From positions 248,001 through 312,000 of the forward strand of contig MU271153.1 in the NCBI GenBank assembly GCA_021432605.1: a stretch of 64,000 bases of DNA, written 5' to 3'. A model generated the notes under the pieces. That model saw only the letters and a program-made list of their open reading frames with translations. It did not search any database and was not told the origin of the DNA. Position numbers and translations under genes: made by a program. Below are positions 23,674 to 34,591 of the stretch, piece after piece. Within the stretch, counting starts at the first letter, position 1. The number at the start of each line of letters is the position of its first letter. The DNA comes from Coniochaeta sp. PMI_546 (lineage: Eukaryota; Ascomycota; Sordariomycetes; Coniochaetales; Coniochaetaceae).

Positions 23674-26306
23674 TCAGCGAATGACATCCCCCTCCTTCTC
23701 AATCCCCTGCAAGTCCTCCAGGATCTCACTGCCGGCCAACATCCCAATCCCCCCAGCCGCACTCTTACTGTCCTGCGCCCAAACCTCGTGGAACTTGACA
23801 CTATTATCGCTGGCAGCAACAACAATGCACCCCTCAGCACTGTGCCTATTCCTCGTCCTCCGGTCCACGTCCCGGCCCCCACCAGGGTAGGGTATGGCGT
23901 ACAGGGCCCTGTGGCCCCCCTCCCAGGGTATGGCCCCGACCTGGCGGCAGTCGGGCCAGGAGAAGATGGCGATGCGGTAGGGGTGCTCGGGCTCGGCGTA
24001 GCCGAAGGTGGCGACGATCTCGCGCCGGGTGTTGGACCAGATGAGCGACGTGACCTGGGCCGAGACCGAGATGGTGGCCAGGGCGGCGCCCGAGCACGTG
24101 TGGAAGAAGTGGATGCACTTGTCGTTCGACCCGCCTCCGGTGGCCACCAGGCCGTCCTGCCAGGGGCAGAAGGCGATGGCTTTCACGGCGGCGGCGTGGC
24201 GCCAGCGCTGCTTCTCGTCGCCGGGCTTGAGTTCGATGGCCTGGGGGATGAGCTGGGGCGGGGAGTGGTTCTCGGTCGCGGCTGCGGTGGTGGCGGTGGT
24301 CTGAGAGAGTTGCGTCTGGCGGCGGCGGGCGGCGGCGCGCACGGCCCGGTCCCAGCGGGAGGTGACCTTGGAGGTCTCGAAGAGGGAGCAGAGGTTGTCG
24401 TTGCCGCCCGTGGCGAAGAGGTCGCCGCTTGGGGACCACGACAGGCCGCAGATCTGCTGCGAGTGCACCTTGATGATGGCCATGAGCACCATCTCGCCGG
24501 GCCAGTTGTTGCGGTCGAGCTCCCAGCGCTCGGGCCACTCGACGCTGTAGTAGTAGACCGTGCCGACCTCGTCGCCGACGAGGAGGTCCTCCATCTTGGC
24601 GAGCGTCCTACGGTGCGAGTTGTGGGGGTTGCCGGAGCGTCGGATCGTGTGGGTCGGCCGCCAGCGCACGCAACTAATGGGTGCTGGGTGGCGCACTTCG
24701 AAGCGCGGCAGGATCGGGCCCTGGGGGAAGTGGTCGTCGACGGGGGCGCGGCTGTCGTAGAGGGACATGAGGGAGAGGACGCAGTTGGAGCGCCCGTAGG
24801 CGAGGATGGCCTTGCAACCCTGGGTCGAGGAGAAGGCCACGGATGTCAGCCAGGCGCCGTCGCGCGTGCCTCCGTTGAGGAGCCGGACTCCGTTCCGCTC
24901 GGACCATGCGTAGAGGAGGTTGCCGAGGCCGACCACGAGGGTGTCGCAGTTGGGCGAGTATGCGAGCAAGGAGCAGTAGAAATCGTCCTTGAGGTTTGGG
25001 GCGTCGAGGACCCTTGGGGAGCATGTTAGGAAATTGTACTACAGGAGGGAGGAGTTCAGGCTTACTTGAAAGGCGCAGCAGCCAATGCTCGGTTTTCTGG
25101 GGACTTGGGTGGTGCTGTGTCATGTCAATACTGGTGCCCAAGCACTTGCAAGATGGTCAATACTACTAACCTGGAATCGGCCCTTCGTTCACCCACTGCG
25201 CACCATCCCAGAACGTCTTGCGCTGTGTAAAGGTGGAGGCGCGACCACGGTTCTGACGGTTGAGCGACCTTGTCTTGTTGTCAAATTCGAGTACGCGTTG
25301 TGTTTGATCCAGCTCCAAGGCCATTGCAAGTCGGGCTTCGTGCTTCTCCAGCTCTTCGTCCCGCTTCGGTTTGGCTGTCGAGAAGGTTGTTCTGAACAAC
25401 CGCGCAGATGTACCGGTCTGGATGAGGTGTCCGCGCCCGCTATTAACAGCGTTCCCGCTGGGTGCAACGCCACCCACTGTCCAAATGGAGCCATAGCTGG
25501 CCTGTCGTTCGGCAGGAACATTCAGATTGAGGCTGCTCAATCGTGACGGCTGAAGCGGAGCAAGAAGTGTTCTAACTATGAAAGTGTTAGCCAGGGCGGA
25601 ACTCGACCATGACTGGCGAACGAAACAAACCACTAGTACGAACAGCTCCAGTGTCCGATCTCGAAACCAGCCGGTAATTCGATGCCATGGGGGACACCAG
25701 TCGGCGCCGGTAGACAAAGGCATCAGAAGCGGCAGAGTTGTTGCGAAGGAGCTTCTCTGATGTACTCAGTTGGCTGACGCCCTTGGTCATACGAAAGATG
25801 TCGCTGACCGGCGTCGTCGTGTCTCGCAAGGGAACAAATCGGTCAGGAACTTGCAGAGAACCGCTCTTCGGCCGTCTGGGTGGCGTCCCGGATTGACGAT
25901 CTGTAGTCCTCAAGTTGCTCTCGGAGAAGAAGCAGGCTGGTAGCGTCGGCCGGGAACGTCCTGGGTGTCGGGGCATTGTCGCTGAAGCTGATCTAGGTCG
26001 TGTGGGAAGGCTTCCCCTTGCGCGTGAAGTGTTGAAGGTAGTCTCAGTGTCGGTATCGTCGGAGGAAGAAGAAGAAGAGCTATCTGGGGACCGGGCACCG
26101 TCTAAGAGTTCGAGCAGGCTGCAGTTTCGGTCCGGAATGTCCCACTGAGGACTGGCCCTTTCCCAGCGGTCCGGACTAACGAATGTAGAGCCATAGCCGG
26201 AGTCTGCCGGAGTCAAGTCCGATGTGGTCAGGCCGATGCGAGTAGGCGAGCTGAAAGCGTGACGGTTGAGATGGGAACGATCGGGCGTGGGTGAGTAGAA
26301 AGCCAT
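23674..26306 (-). CDS. AMA1: APC/C activator of the Cdc20/Cdh1 family, meiosis-type Ama1
   Basis: Four exons: 26306-25631, 25575-25171, 25114-25066 and 25012-23674, giving 822 aa with all phases consistent. The protein has the hallmarks of an anaphase-promoting-complex coactivator. A C-box (DRFVPLR) lies at residues 155-161 in a Ser/Pro-rich N-terminus. A seven-bladed WD40 propeller covers about 385-800 (LLAYSPNCDTLVVGLGNLLYAW, ICGLSWSPSGDLFATGGNDN, AFCPWQDGLVATGGGSNDK). The extreme C-terminus is the Ile-Arg (IR) tail. The sequence between (LLAPLQPSRLSSLNLN) resembles fungal Ama1 more than Cdc20 or Cdh1. Ama1 brings substrates to the APC/C in meiosis and sporulation. Expression is probably restricted to sexual development. 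It diverges from BET4. Confidence 0.9.
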
Positions 26307-27389
26307 GGTGTTTGATGCCGAGTCCGGCGGATATTCTCGTGTGAGAGTCTTGAAGCACTGGAGACGCGGAATAGGCCCGAGGCCGAGGGTAACCTTGACG
26401 AAGTAGTGAAGGTGGTGAGAGATGTTGGTAAGAAACGGCAGTGATTCAGTCCGAGGGAGACCTCTTTGCCAGCTCAGAGGCTCGCAAAAAGGACAAATGA
26501 AAGACTTCTCAGAGCGAGATCACCGGCAGCCAGAACCGGAAGACTTTCGATAAGCCTCGAGAAGCCGGTTCAGGCGTGATGCGGATGCAATATGGATATC
26601 ATTACCCAAATGCAAAAGTGTCGATGTTATGGATATTGGAAGATACCATATGCGTGTAGGGAACCGAAGAGGACAGGAGATGAGAGACGGACGGAGGTGA
26701 GACGAAGCTGAAAGTCCATCAAGTCCGGCTTGCTTGACGAGAATCAACAATAAGAGAGAAGGAGGCACCTTGACAGACGCTTTGGCAGCTCATGACAGGC
26801 GAGGTCGCAAATAACCTGGAATAATAATAATAATAATCATCAAGGGACGATGGATGGCTCCTTCCTCCTCTATTGTTCGGGTTGGAGTCGAGGCCTGCCA
26901 TGAAGCAGGCCGGACACTCTTGGGGAAGGAGCATCGTAAAGACTGCTCACTCCAGTGCCAGCCATGGTAGATACAATAGAAGGAAGGTGCAAACAAGATG
27001 GACCGAAAGTCCCAGTTGAAAGACACTTGAATTATACGTGAAAGGTACTTGAGAGATACAATAGGTAGTCTATCTCGGTCTGGTCAATAAGAACCTAAGG
27101 AGCAACTCGAGCACTGACCCGCTCGCTCCGACCCGCCCCGGGACGCCAAGACGTTGAAGTGACGGTCATGGCACCGGCCGAGATCTCCGGCCGCACGGGA
27201 GATCCACTCTCCTCCCCCACTAAGGTAGCGTCATACCTTGTCGCATGGCTTCCTTAATTAATAGTGCTGCTACCTACACAGCAAGGTAATTCCACAGCTC
27301 CAGACACGCGCCAACATACATGTCCAACGAGGCCAAGTGCCTTTCTGGCTAGCGTAACAGCTCTACTGATTCTCTCTGGTAATCGCAAC
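26307..27389. promoter_or_regulatory. Divergent promoter between AMA1 and BET4
   Basis: About 1.1 kb without a supported gene. It carries a short AAT-type trinucleotide repeat at about 26820-26841. Short minus-strand frames here are unconvincing. Confidence 0.45.
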
Positions 27390-28870
27390 ATGTCGACTGT
27401 AAGAGCGCGTCCATGCGTCTTGTCATGACTGGTAGTGGCACTGGCACTGGCACTGGCTAACTCGAGGTCATCTTCGTCAGCACGACGTGCCCAGAACCTC
27501 GGGATTTCGCACCGAGGAGCAAAAACTGCAAGAGCTCGACAAGATCAAGAAATACCGTGGCCTCGAGGACGAGTTGTATTCCCAGGTATGTTGATCCTCT
27601 CGTGCTGTTGTTTTTTTCTCGCAATCTTTTCACTCACCAAAGCCCTCGCCCACCAGACAGCGACCGATAACTACGACTACACCCCGGACCTCTTCCAGCT
27701 CACCACCAAGCTCCTAAAGCTCAACCCGGAATACTTCACGGTATGGAACGTGCGCAGGCGCTTATTAATTTCGGGACTGTTGTCCAGATCCTCGCATGGG
27801 TCCTCTCGCTCGACGGCGTCGTCCAGTTCTTCCAGTTCCGCCACTACTACACACTCCTCCGCCGCATTCTCTCCATCTCGCTCGACAGAGACCCCTCCAT
27901 CCCGCGAGTCCCAGACAGCTGGGAGGCCTGGACGGAATGGTACAACAGCTGAAGCAGACGACGGCGGCGAGGATGCTGAGGCAGAGAGAGCCGCTGCCGC
28001 CGAGAACGACATGAACGTCCTCCGGTCAGAGCTGGCCTTTATATTCCCGCTGCTGAAGGACTACCCCAAATGCTACTGGATCTGGAACTACCGCCGCTGG
28101 ATACTCGAGCTGACAATCCGACACCTACCGGTGGCTGCGGCGCGGCGCATCTGGGAGGAAGAGCTGGGCCTGGACTCCATGATGCTGACGCGAGACCGGC
28201 GCAACTTCCACGCGTGGGCCTACAGACGGTACCTGGTCGCCAAGCTGGAGAGCGCGGAGCTGGGCGGCAGGAGCATGGTCGAGGAGGAATTCGACTACAC
28301 CACGAGGATGACCCGCATGGACCTGTCGAACTTCTCGGCCTGGCACAACCGGAGCAAGCTCATGCCGCGGCTGCTGGACGAGAGAGGGGCATCGGACGCT
28401 GCAAGACGGGCATTCTTTGACGAAGGTAGATACCCTATCGACATATATATATATATATATATGCGTGATGGCTGATGCGCTAACACCTCATAGAACTAGG
28501 TCGCGTCAAGGAAGGCCTGAACGTCGGGCCCGAAGACCAGTCGCTCTGGTTCTACCACCAGTTTCTCATGTCCAACGTGACGGACTACGTAGGACGTGCG
28601 ACCATCATACCCAACCTGGACTTCAAGGACAGGATAACATATGTTACAACGGAGCTCGAGGAGATTGAAGAGCTCCTCGAGGACTTTGACGATGTGAAGT
28701 GGATCTACGAGGCGCTGATGGAGTACACCTTGTCGCTCCAGCGGCTCGAGGAGCGCCAGCTCGATGCAGCCGAGAAGGAGAGGCTGCGGCGCTGGCTGGG
28801 CAAGCTGAGGGAGCTGGATCCGTTACGCAATGGGCGGTGGGATGATGTCGAGGCTGATTGCAAGCTGTGA
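27390..28870 (+). CDS. BET4: Rab geranylgeranyltransferase (type II) alpha subunit
   Basis: Four exons: 27390-27398, 27481-27585, 27657-28425 and 28494-28870, giving 419 aa. The first exon is only nine bases (Met-Ser-Thr). With Bet2 and the Rab escort protein Mrs6, Bet4 attaches geranylgeranyl groups to the C-terminal cysteines of Rab GTPases. The start matches the family (RTEEQKLQELDKIKKYR). Five prenyltransferase-alpha repeats are visible: NPEYFTVWNVRRRLL, YPKCYWIWNYRRWIL, DRRNFHAWAYRRYLV, DLSNFSAWHNRSKLM and DQSLWFYHQFLM. Between the first and second repeats sits a Ser/Thr/Ala-rich disordered insertion of about 60-70 residues (around residues 80-145), longer than in yeast. The third intron carries an AT microsatellite. 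Confidence 0.94.
28443..28462. repeat. (AT)n microsatellite in BET4 intron 3
   Basis: About ten AT units inside the 68-bp third intron, between donor GTAGAT and the branch region. Length variation here would not change the protein unless it disturbs splicing. Confidence 0.85.
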
Positions 28871-29488
28871 GTTCAAGAGTGAAGGCACGTGGTGTATTCC
28901 GAGAATGGAGAGCCGCCACCTTGTGACTCGAGTTGTCAGAGCGGGACTGTTTTTGATCAGGTAATCGAATGCGGCGGTGATCAAGCAGCTGGTAAGCGCA
29001 ACACACACAGCGTCTAGACGCGACGATGGGATGGTCACCATCCCCAGGTCTAGCGCCCAAAGTTTGCACAGCAATTCTTCGGTCTTGTGGCTCAATGGCA
29101 GAGCGTCTGACTACGAATCAGGAGGTTGCAGGTTCGACCCCTGCCAAGATCACATTTTTGCGGTGTCGAGCTGTGCTGCATGACTCGCTGGCGTGCTGCT
29201 GTTGTGGATGGCCTCGCAGACGGAGACCATGTCTGTAATGCTGTGCGATGTAATCACGTACGCGTGTAATGAAGGATACTCTGATATTGTAAATGCTTCC
29301 CGTGGAGAGGGCTGCTCCCTTAGACTTGAAACAAAGCGATGGCAAGAAAGGGCTCGTCACTGCGCCGCCCCTGCGTGATGTTACTACAGATGCACTATAC
29401 ATCCATCTCGTCCAACAGACACCATTATGATTGATATCTCTAGCACCGTGAATAACTCCTACTTTTCCCCATCACATCACACCAAGAT
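28871..29488. other. Intergenic around the tRNA-Arg gene
   Basis: Apart from the tRNA gene, the 618 bp between BET4 and the acid phosphatase gene holds no supported feature. The left part is the BET4 3' flank and the right part the phosphatase 3' flank. Confidence 0.5.
29081..29152 (+). tRNA. tRNA-Arg, anticodon ACG
   Basis: The 72-base cloverleaf folds completely. Acceptor GGTCTTG pairs with CAAGATC (one G-T) and the discriminator is A. The D arm is GCTC/GAGC with a seven-base loop. The anticodon stem TCTGA/TCAGG encloses loop CTACGAA (anticodon ACG at 29113-29115), the variable loop is five bases, and the T arm GCAGG/CCTGC has loop TTCGACC. There is no intron. A TTTTT run directly follows as the Pol III terminator. 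A34 would be read as inosine, decoding CGU, CGC and CGA. A- and B-box sequences are intact, so it should be transcribed by itself. Confidence 0.96.
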
Positions 29489-31303
29489 CTACCTAGTGAT
29501 ACTCCCACTGCACCTCCCCTTGACCAAACTCGCATTCACCCCGACCAGCCCGTCAATGTACCCCAGCAGCGTCTCAACAGGCAGCATATCCATAACCCCC
29601 AGACTCGGATTCGAGCTCTTGAACACCCTCCCGCCAAACAGCACCCGGACATAGTACCCGCTCTCGCTCACCGGTGCCGGTGCCGGCGTCGCCGTCGGCG
29701 CAGCACTCGTACTCGTAGTAGTAGCAGTAACCACACAACCACAAGCACTCCTGACAGCATCCACATCCCCCTTACAATTCCCCAACCAGCTCGGCACCGT
29801 GGTCCCCGTCGGCGCGGCCGCGATGAAGCCAGGACAGAACGCGCTGGCACTCTCGGCAGCGGCAAACATCTGCCTGAAGCAGTTATCCCGACTACACCCC
29901 CCGCGGGCCGTAGCAGTCGCGGTGGGGGGCGCCGTCCCGGATCCATCGTCGTTCTTCTGTTTCTTCTTGTACACCTCGAAGACGACCTCGCTCCCCATCC
30001 CGGGCCAGACCATGGTGTCCGCCTGCAGGAAGCTCAGGACCCTCGACACGCTCCCGTCGTGGGCGATGTTGTGGCGCCACTTGACGGCGCCGGCCGCAGC
30101 CTGCCACCCGTCCTCCGTCGCCACCGCGCGCAGGTGCGAGGCCAGCTCGGCGAACCAGACGCCCATGCTGGCCGCGCTGGCGGGCAGGCTGGCGGGCTCG
30201 TCGCGGTACAGCCGCGAGTACTCCCACTGCCCGAAGCGGTAGACCTGGTCGGCGAGCTGCTGGGTGACGCAGGGAGCGGCGGTGCTGTTCTTGCCATCCA
30301 CCAGCTTGCAGGGTAGAGGTTTCGAGTGGCACTGCCGCGCGGACAGGTTGTCGTAGTAGTGGTCCAGCCAGATGTGCCAGCCGTCGTCGGCGGGGTTGAC
30401 GCCGGAGACGTCGTCCAGGGCGGAGTAGAGGGGTGCTGCGGCGGCTAGGTGGGCGGCCCAGGCCGGGTTGGAGCGGGACTTGATGGCGTTGTAGGCGGTG
30501 CTTGCCGCGGGGCAGGGGTAGGTCGGCTCCAGGCTGTCGACGGCGCTGGGCTGCACGGAGAGGGGTATCGGGGAGGAACCCGGCGGCGCGTACATGCCTT
30601 GCACGAGCATGCCGGCTACCTGGGAGGTGATCTGGTTGGTTGTCACGCGGTAGGAGACCTTTTGCCGCCAGGAGGGGTCGGATCGGTCCGGCAGGAATTG
30701 GAGGAGGTCGTGGTACACTGCGTACAGGTCTGCGCCGTGCTGGTGGCTGTCTTCCAGTCCCTCCGAGGTGATCTGCGGGAACTGGCAGTCGCCTTGGAAG
30801 CCCGAGGGGACAAACGGGTTGATGGGAGAAGTGAAGCCGGCCCAGTACGTCTCGGCGGATGGGGGCGCGCCGGCGTCGAAGGAGCGGCCGAAGTAGAAGA
30901 GGCCTTGGTCGATGCAGGTCCACGGGTAGGACTCTACGGGGAAAGAGTTGGAGGCGTAGGGGGTGCGCTTGTGGTGGCGGTGGATGAGCTCGACGTAGGC
31001 GAGCTCGTAGTCGGAGGGCGCGACGGTGTAGGTGTCCTTGCGGACGTGGGGCATGTTGCACCAGTTGTAGACGCCGTACTGGGAGGCGGGCGTGGCCGAG
31101 GTGTTGTAGATGAAGCCGTAGACGCCGGTGGCGGAGACGACGTTGGTGAGGTTGTTGATGAGGGACTGCGCTGGGGCGTGCCAGCTCAGGTCGACGGCGG
31201 CCATGGCGCGGGAGGGTTCGGACCAGATGGAGGAGATGGTGAGGACCACGGCGACGAGAGCGACAGTGAGCTCCCTGAGGTAGGGAGGGCCGATGGCAGG
31301 CAT
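29489..31303 (-). CDS. Secreted histidine acid phosphatase-like protein with C-terminal Cys-rich module
   Basis: Single exon, 604 aa. Residues 1-36 contain a hydrophobic signal or anchor helix (LTVALVAVVLTISSI). The N-terminal catalytic loop of histidine phosphatase clade 2 is RHHKRTP at residues 109-115: H110 would be the phosphorylated His, and the usual RHG glycine is replaced by His. The distal HD motif is present (AHDGSVSRVLSF). Paired cysteines and NxT/S sites fit a secreted enzyme such as an acid phosphatase or phytase relative. After the catalytic domain, residues about 455-530 form a separate module (CSRDNCFRQMF, NCKGDVDAVRSACGCV) like the short DNCxR Cys modules of other Sordariomycete secreted proteins, followed by a Thr/Ala/Pro linker and a short C-terminal domain. 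Substrate is not predictable. Confidence 0.85.
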   Translation of the reverse strand: MPAIGPPYLRELTVALVAVVLTISSIWSEPSRAMAAVDLSWHAPAQSLINNLTNVVSATGVYGFIYNTSATPASQYGVYNWCNMPHVRKDTYTVAPSDYELAYVELIHRHHKRTPYASNSFPVESYPWTCIDQGLFYFGRSFDAGAPPSAETYWAGFTSPINPFVPSGFQGDCQFPQITSEGLEDSHQHGADLYAVYHDLLQFLPDRSDPSWRQKVSYRVTTNQITSQVAGMLVQGMYAPPGSSPIPLSVQPSAVDSLEPTYPCPAASTAYNAIKSRSNPAWAAHLAAAAPLYSALDDVSGVNPADDGWHIWLDHYYDNLSARQCHSKPLPCKLVDGKNSTAAPCVTQQLADQVYRFGQWEYSRLYRDEPASLPASAASMGVWFAELASHLRAVATEDGWQAAAGAVKWRHNIAHDGSVSRVLSFLQADTMVWPGMGSEVVFEVYKKKQKNDDGSGTAPPTATATARGGCSRDNCFRQMFAAAESASAFCPGFIAAAPTGTTVPSWLGNCKGDVDAVRSACGCVVTATTTSTSAAPTATPAPAPVSESGYYVRVLFGGRVFKSSNPSLGVMDMLPVETLLGYIDGLVGVNASLVKGRCSGSITR

Positions 31304-31801
31304 GTCCGAGGGAGATGCATCCTTCTTTTATCTATGTCCCATACCAGTATATCTCATTTCCATCTCATCTCATCCTGGGCTCTCTGATCGGGTCACTCGA
31401 GCCGACCGTGGTCACCCTTCCGGACTATGCAGGATCGACACTATCTCTTGGATGCGACGTTGTAGACCTGCAGTGGGAAAGTCTAGCAAATAGCGGCACG
31501 GCAACAGGGGCAGAATTGAGGGGTTGTTGCTGTTTGCTAGAGTGTGGTAACTGTTGTTGATCAGCGCTATACGATGCCACGTGGAGCGGGTAAGGCTACT
31601 AAATGGATGTGAAATCAGGGGTCAACGTGCTTGTAGGTACGGGTTGTGATTCGTCGTGTCGCAATATATATGAGACATATCTGTGTGTAATGGCAGGGGT
31701 ATATAAACTTCGTCTTAACAATGACAGTTTACTTGTGATACAACAGACCTTATGCCACACGTGGATGTAAGTCAAGGTTCCAAGTATTCGCAACACACGT
31801 T
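31304..31801. other. Intergenic, 498 bp
   Basis: Lies upstream of the acid phosphatase gene and downstream of the TilS gene on the same strand. No gene seen. A TATATA-like stretch lies near 31664-31680. Confidence 0.5.
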
Positions 31802-34156
31802 CTATCTGCAACCCCTACCCCTACCCCTACCCTGCATCTTCATCTTCATCTCCATCTCCATCTTCCTCCTCGCATCTCGTATCTTGGCCTTGATCCTCTC
31901 CCTCCTCAAGTACCTCTTCCCCGTCGCCAGCGCCAGCGTCTCCAGCTCGACCTTGCGGTACCTGAACCGCCACTCGACCCAGCTCTCGACCCCCGGTATC
32001 CCGACCCCCAGCGTCGGCAGCGCGACCAGCCGGACCTTCTCGTCCAGTATCTTCTTCATCCCGTCCCTGCTCAGCCCGTACCTCTTCAGCACCGGCGGCC
32101 GACACCTCGTCACCGTCCGCGTCTCCCTGTCCGTCCACTTCCTGCGCCCGTCCCCGAGCTCCACCGAGTTCTCGTAGTTGCCGTCCTCCTTGTTGTCGCG
32201 CCCCTCGAGTATGACATCGTGTATCTTCCAGTCCTCCTCGCCCCTGATCAGCGCCCCGATGTCCCCCCGCACGTAGATGGCAGGCAGGGTATACCTCACC
32301 TTCCCCGGCGCGTATTTTCTCAGGGAAGCATCCAGCACATCCTTCCCCTCAGAACCCATGGCCTCGCGGAAGGGCTTCGCGTGCTCCGCCTCGAACGGCG
32401 CCACCGTCACGTCGAACGGCACCCGGCACCGCAGCGACACCCAGAACCGGTTGTCGTACAGCGCCCAGTTGCTCCACCGCGAGAACACCCACTTGAACGG
32501 CGTGGTCCGCCACCGCCGCGTGTACACCTGCTTGTGGATCTGCATCGCCGGCCGCGGCTGCTGCGACGGGTGCGGCGCGCGCGAGAGGTGCCACCTGAGG
32601 CTCTCGCCGCCCGGAACCGGGACGGGGATGAAGTGCACCCCGCAGATGGTAAATGCTTTCGGCGTCTCGGGCTTTGCGGTAGATAGAGAAGGGAACAGCC
32701 GGGCTGCTACCCAGCCCAGATCCTTCAGGGGCGTAATCTGCTGCTCCGGCGTGACCAGCGCCAGCAGCTTCTGAACGAGTATGCTCGCGATCCGGGTATA
32801 ATGCACCCTCTTCCTCTCCCTCCGTAGAGCCGCACTCCGCCTCGGCACAGTCGGCATCCTTAGCTCCGGCAGCTGGACCACCAGGCTGCCGACATTGGGC
32901 TCGAAATCATGCATCGTCACCCTGCCAAGCAACCTCTCCGCCTCGGCGTCCTCGTCCTCCACCCGCTCCCTGCACCGCTGCGCCAGCTTCAGGACAGCCG
33001 GCTTCTGCAGCGCGACCGGCAGCTCGTGGTTCTTGACCAGATACCGCACCGCATTCCTCATCGTCAGCGTCGGGTCCCTGTTCGTCGCGTCCTCGAACCA
33101 GGGGACGTCGTTGTGCAGGCACGTCGCCACCAGCCTCTCCTTGCTGAACCCGAGTAAAGGGCGGTAGATCTGCACCCCTCCGTCCTCGATATCCATCGGC
33201 TCCAGGGGCGGGGCCGCCTCCTTCCCCCCGCGAACCCGCGGGTCCGCGTACCCGTACAACAGATAGGGATGTCTCCCGCGCGCGCCGATGCCGTCTCCCC
33301 CGTAGAGGCCGTCGTGCATCTCGCGCGCCATGACGGCCGGGTCGATCTCGGTGCGCATGGCGCGCTTGAGGTGGCGCCGCTCGCGCCGCGTGATGCCGAT
33401 GCTGTACATGGGGTTGGCCCGCTTGAGGTCGTCCAGGAAGCCGCTCTGGTAGACGCCGTGCATGTCCGAGCACTCGGGGATGTCGGCCGCGGGTCGGATG
33501 CCTCTTAGGCCTCGGATGCCGTGCCCGGAGAGCAGGCGCATGAGCACGGTCTCGTACTGGTCGTCCTCGTGGTGCGCGAGCAGGATGGAGGTGATGTCTG
33601 CCTGTCCCGCGTGGCGGCCCAGCAGGCGGTAGCGCATGCGGCGGGCGAGGGACTCGATGTTGGGCAGCCTCGACAGGGCCTCGGCCGAGGTGTCGTCGTG
33701 GACGAGCTCGCGGTCCCAGCGGATGGTGTGGATGTCGGTCGGGATGTCGAGTCGGGTGCGGAGGACCCGTGCAACGGCCTGGGCTTCGGAGGCGGAGTTC
33801 TCGCGCAGGCCGTGGTCGACTATGCTCGCGGTGAAGTGCTTGACGGGGTGGTCGGCCAGCTTGAGCCAGGCGTCCATGCGGCGGACGCGGGAGCAGAGGT
33901 AGGCCAGGGCCATGGAGTCGACGCCGCCGCTCACGGCGAGGGCTTGATACATGTTAGTATATCAGAGAACAAGCTGATATCAGGCCAGAGGATCGAGAGT
34001 CAGTGTAATGAGAGGTGAACACGTACAGACTGACCGTCGCCGGACGCCCCTCGCCGTGGGGAAGCGCGGCGGCGAGATGGCATAGAGGGCCTCGACGAAC
34101 TCGCTCGGGGTGATTGCCCTGGCAGCCCCGTGTAGCACGGGCAGCATTGTGGACAT
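31802..34156 (-). CDS. tilS: tRNA(Ile)-lysidine synthase, probably mitochondrial
   Basis: Two exons, 34156-34027 and 33942-31802, give 756 aa. The donor is GTACGT, the branch ACTAAC and the acceptor ATCAAG; an upstream in-frame TAG fixes the start. The N-type ATP pyrophosphatase PP-loop is SGGVDSMAL at about residue 48, right after the splice junction. Other family segments are DHGLRENSASEAQAVARVL, then ARRMRYRLLG and LLAHHEDDQYETVLMRLLSGHG, and RPLLGFSKERLVATC with DATN. TilS adds lysine to C34 of tRNA-Ile(CAU) so that it reads AUA. In eukaryotes such enzymes serve organelles, so mitochondria are the expected site; the N-terminus is short but lacks acidic clusters. The C-terminal third is basic and fungal-specific. 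It shares a promoter region with PET8. Confidence 0.93.
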
Positions 34157-34478
34157 CCCATCCTATAGTGTGGCAAGAGATCCGGCCGTGGATTTGGTGT
34201 TGTTGTTGTCAGATGTGATTGTATAAGAATACAAAGTGGTGAAATCTCAGGATACACTGCGGCTGATAACAGTGGCTCACAGACGCTAACAGTGGCTCAA
34301 CTTTAGCGGTCAAAGCTCCCCTCACAGCGGGGCCAATTAGTGTAACTGTGGCAGTGACCTCACTGTCGCAGCGCAAACCTCGGACTTGGGCTCCACTAAA
34401 ACTTTCCCAACCGTTTTGGTCCGGAAGCCGGAGAGCTGCTTCACCCTCCCTCTACCACCCGCAACCCTCTACCTCCGG

Positions 34479-34516
<38 letters not shown>

Positions 34517-34591
34517 GACTTTCCCCTTCTCCGACGCGCCCAATTCTCGTCGTTCCCTCTCCCAAATGCCCCACCCAACCCGTCCCCAACC
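34157..34591. promoter_or_regulatory. Divergent promoter between TilS and PET8
   Basis: 435 bp that must contain both promoters. It includes a GTTGTTGTTG tract, two AACAGTGGCTCA copies near 34267-34300, and a CT repeat just before PET8. Confidence 0.5.
34481..34512. repeat. (CT)16 microsatellite in the PET8 leader
   Basis: Sixteen uninterrupted CT units about 80 bp upstream of the PET8 start. CT tracts are common in fungal leaders and core promoters; it probably lies in the 5' UTR. Confidence 0.85.

Noticed and set aside
23566-25029. 487-codon plus-strand frame opposite AMA1
   Set aside because: Antisense shadow of the GC-rich AMA1 coding exon, with Gly/Val/Ala-rich low-complexity translation.
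27743-27952. Alternative frame inside BET4 with membrane-like sequence
   Set aside because: The adjacent frame carries prenyltransferase repeats on both sides and is open through this segment.
30449-31387. 312-codon plus-strand frame opposite the acid phosphatase
   Set aside because: Antisense shadow; Gly/Val/Asp/Arg-rich composition typical of reversed GC-rich coding DNA.
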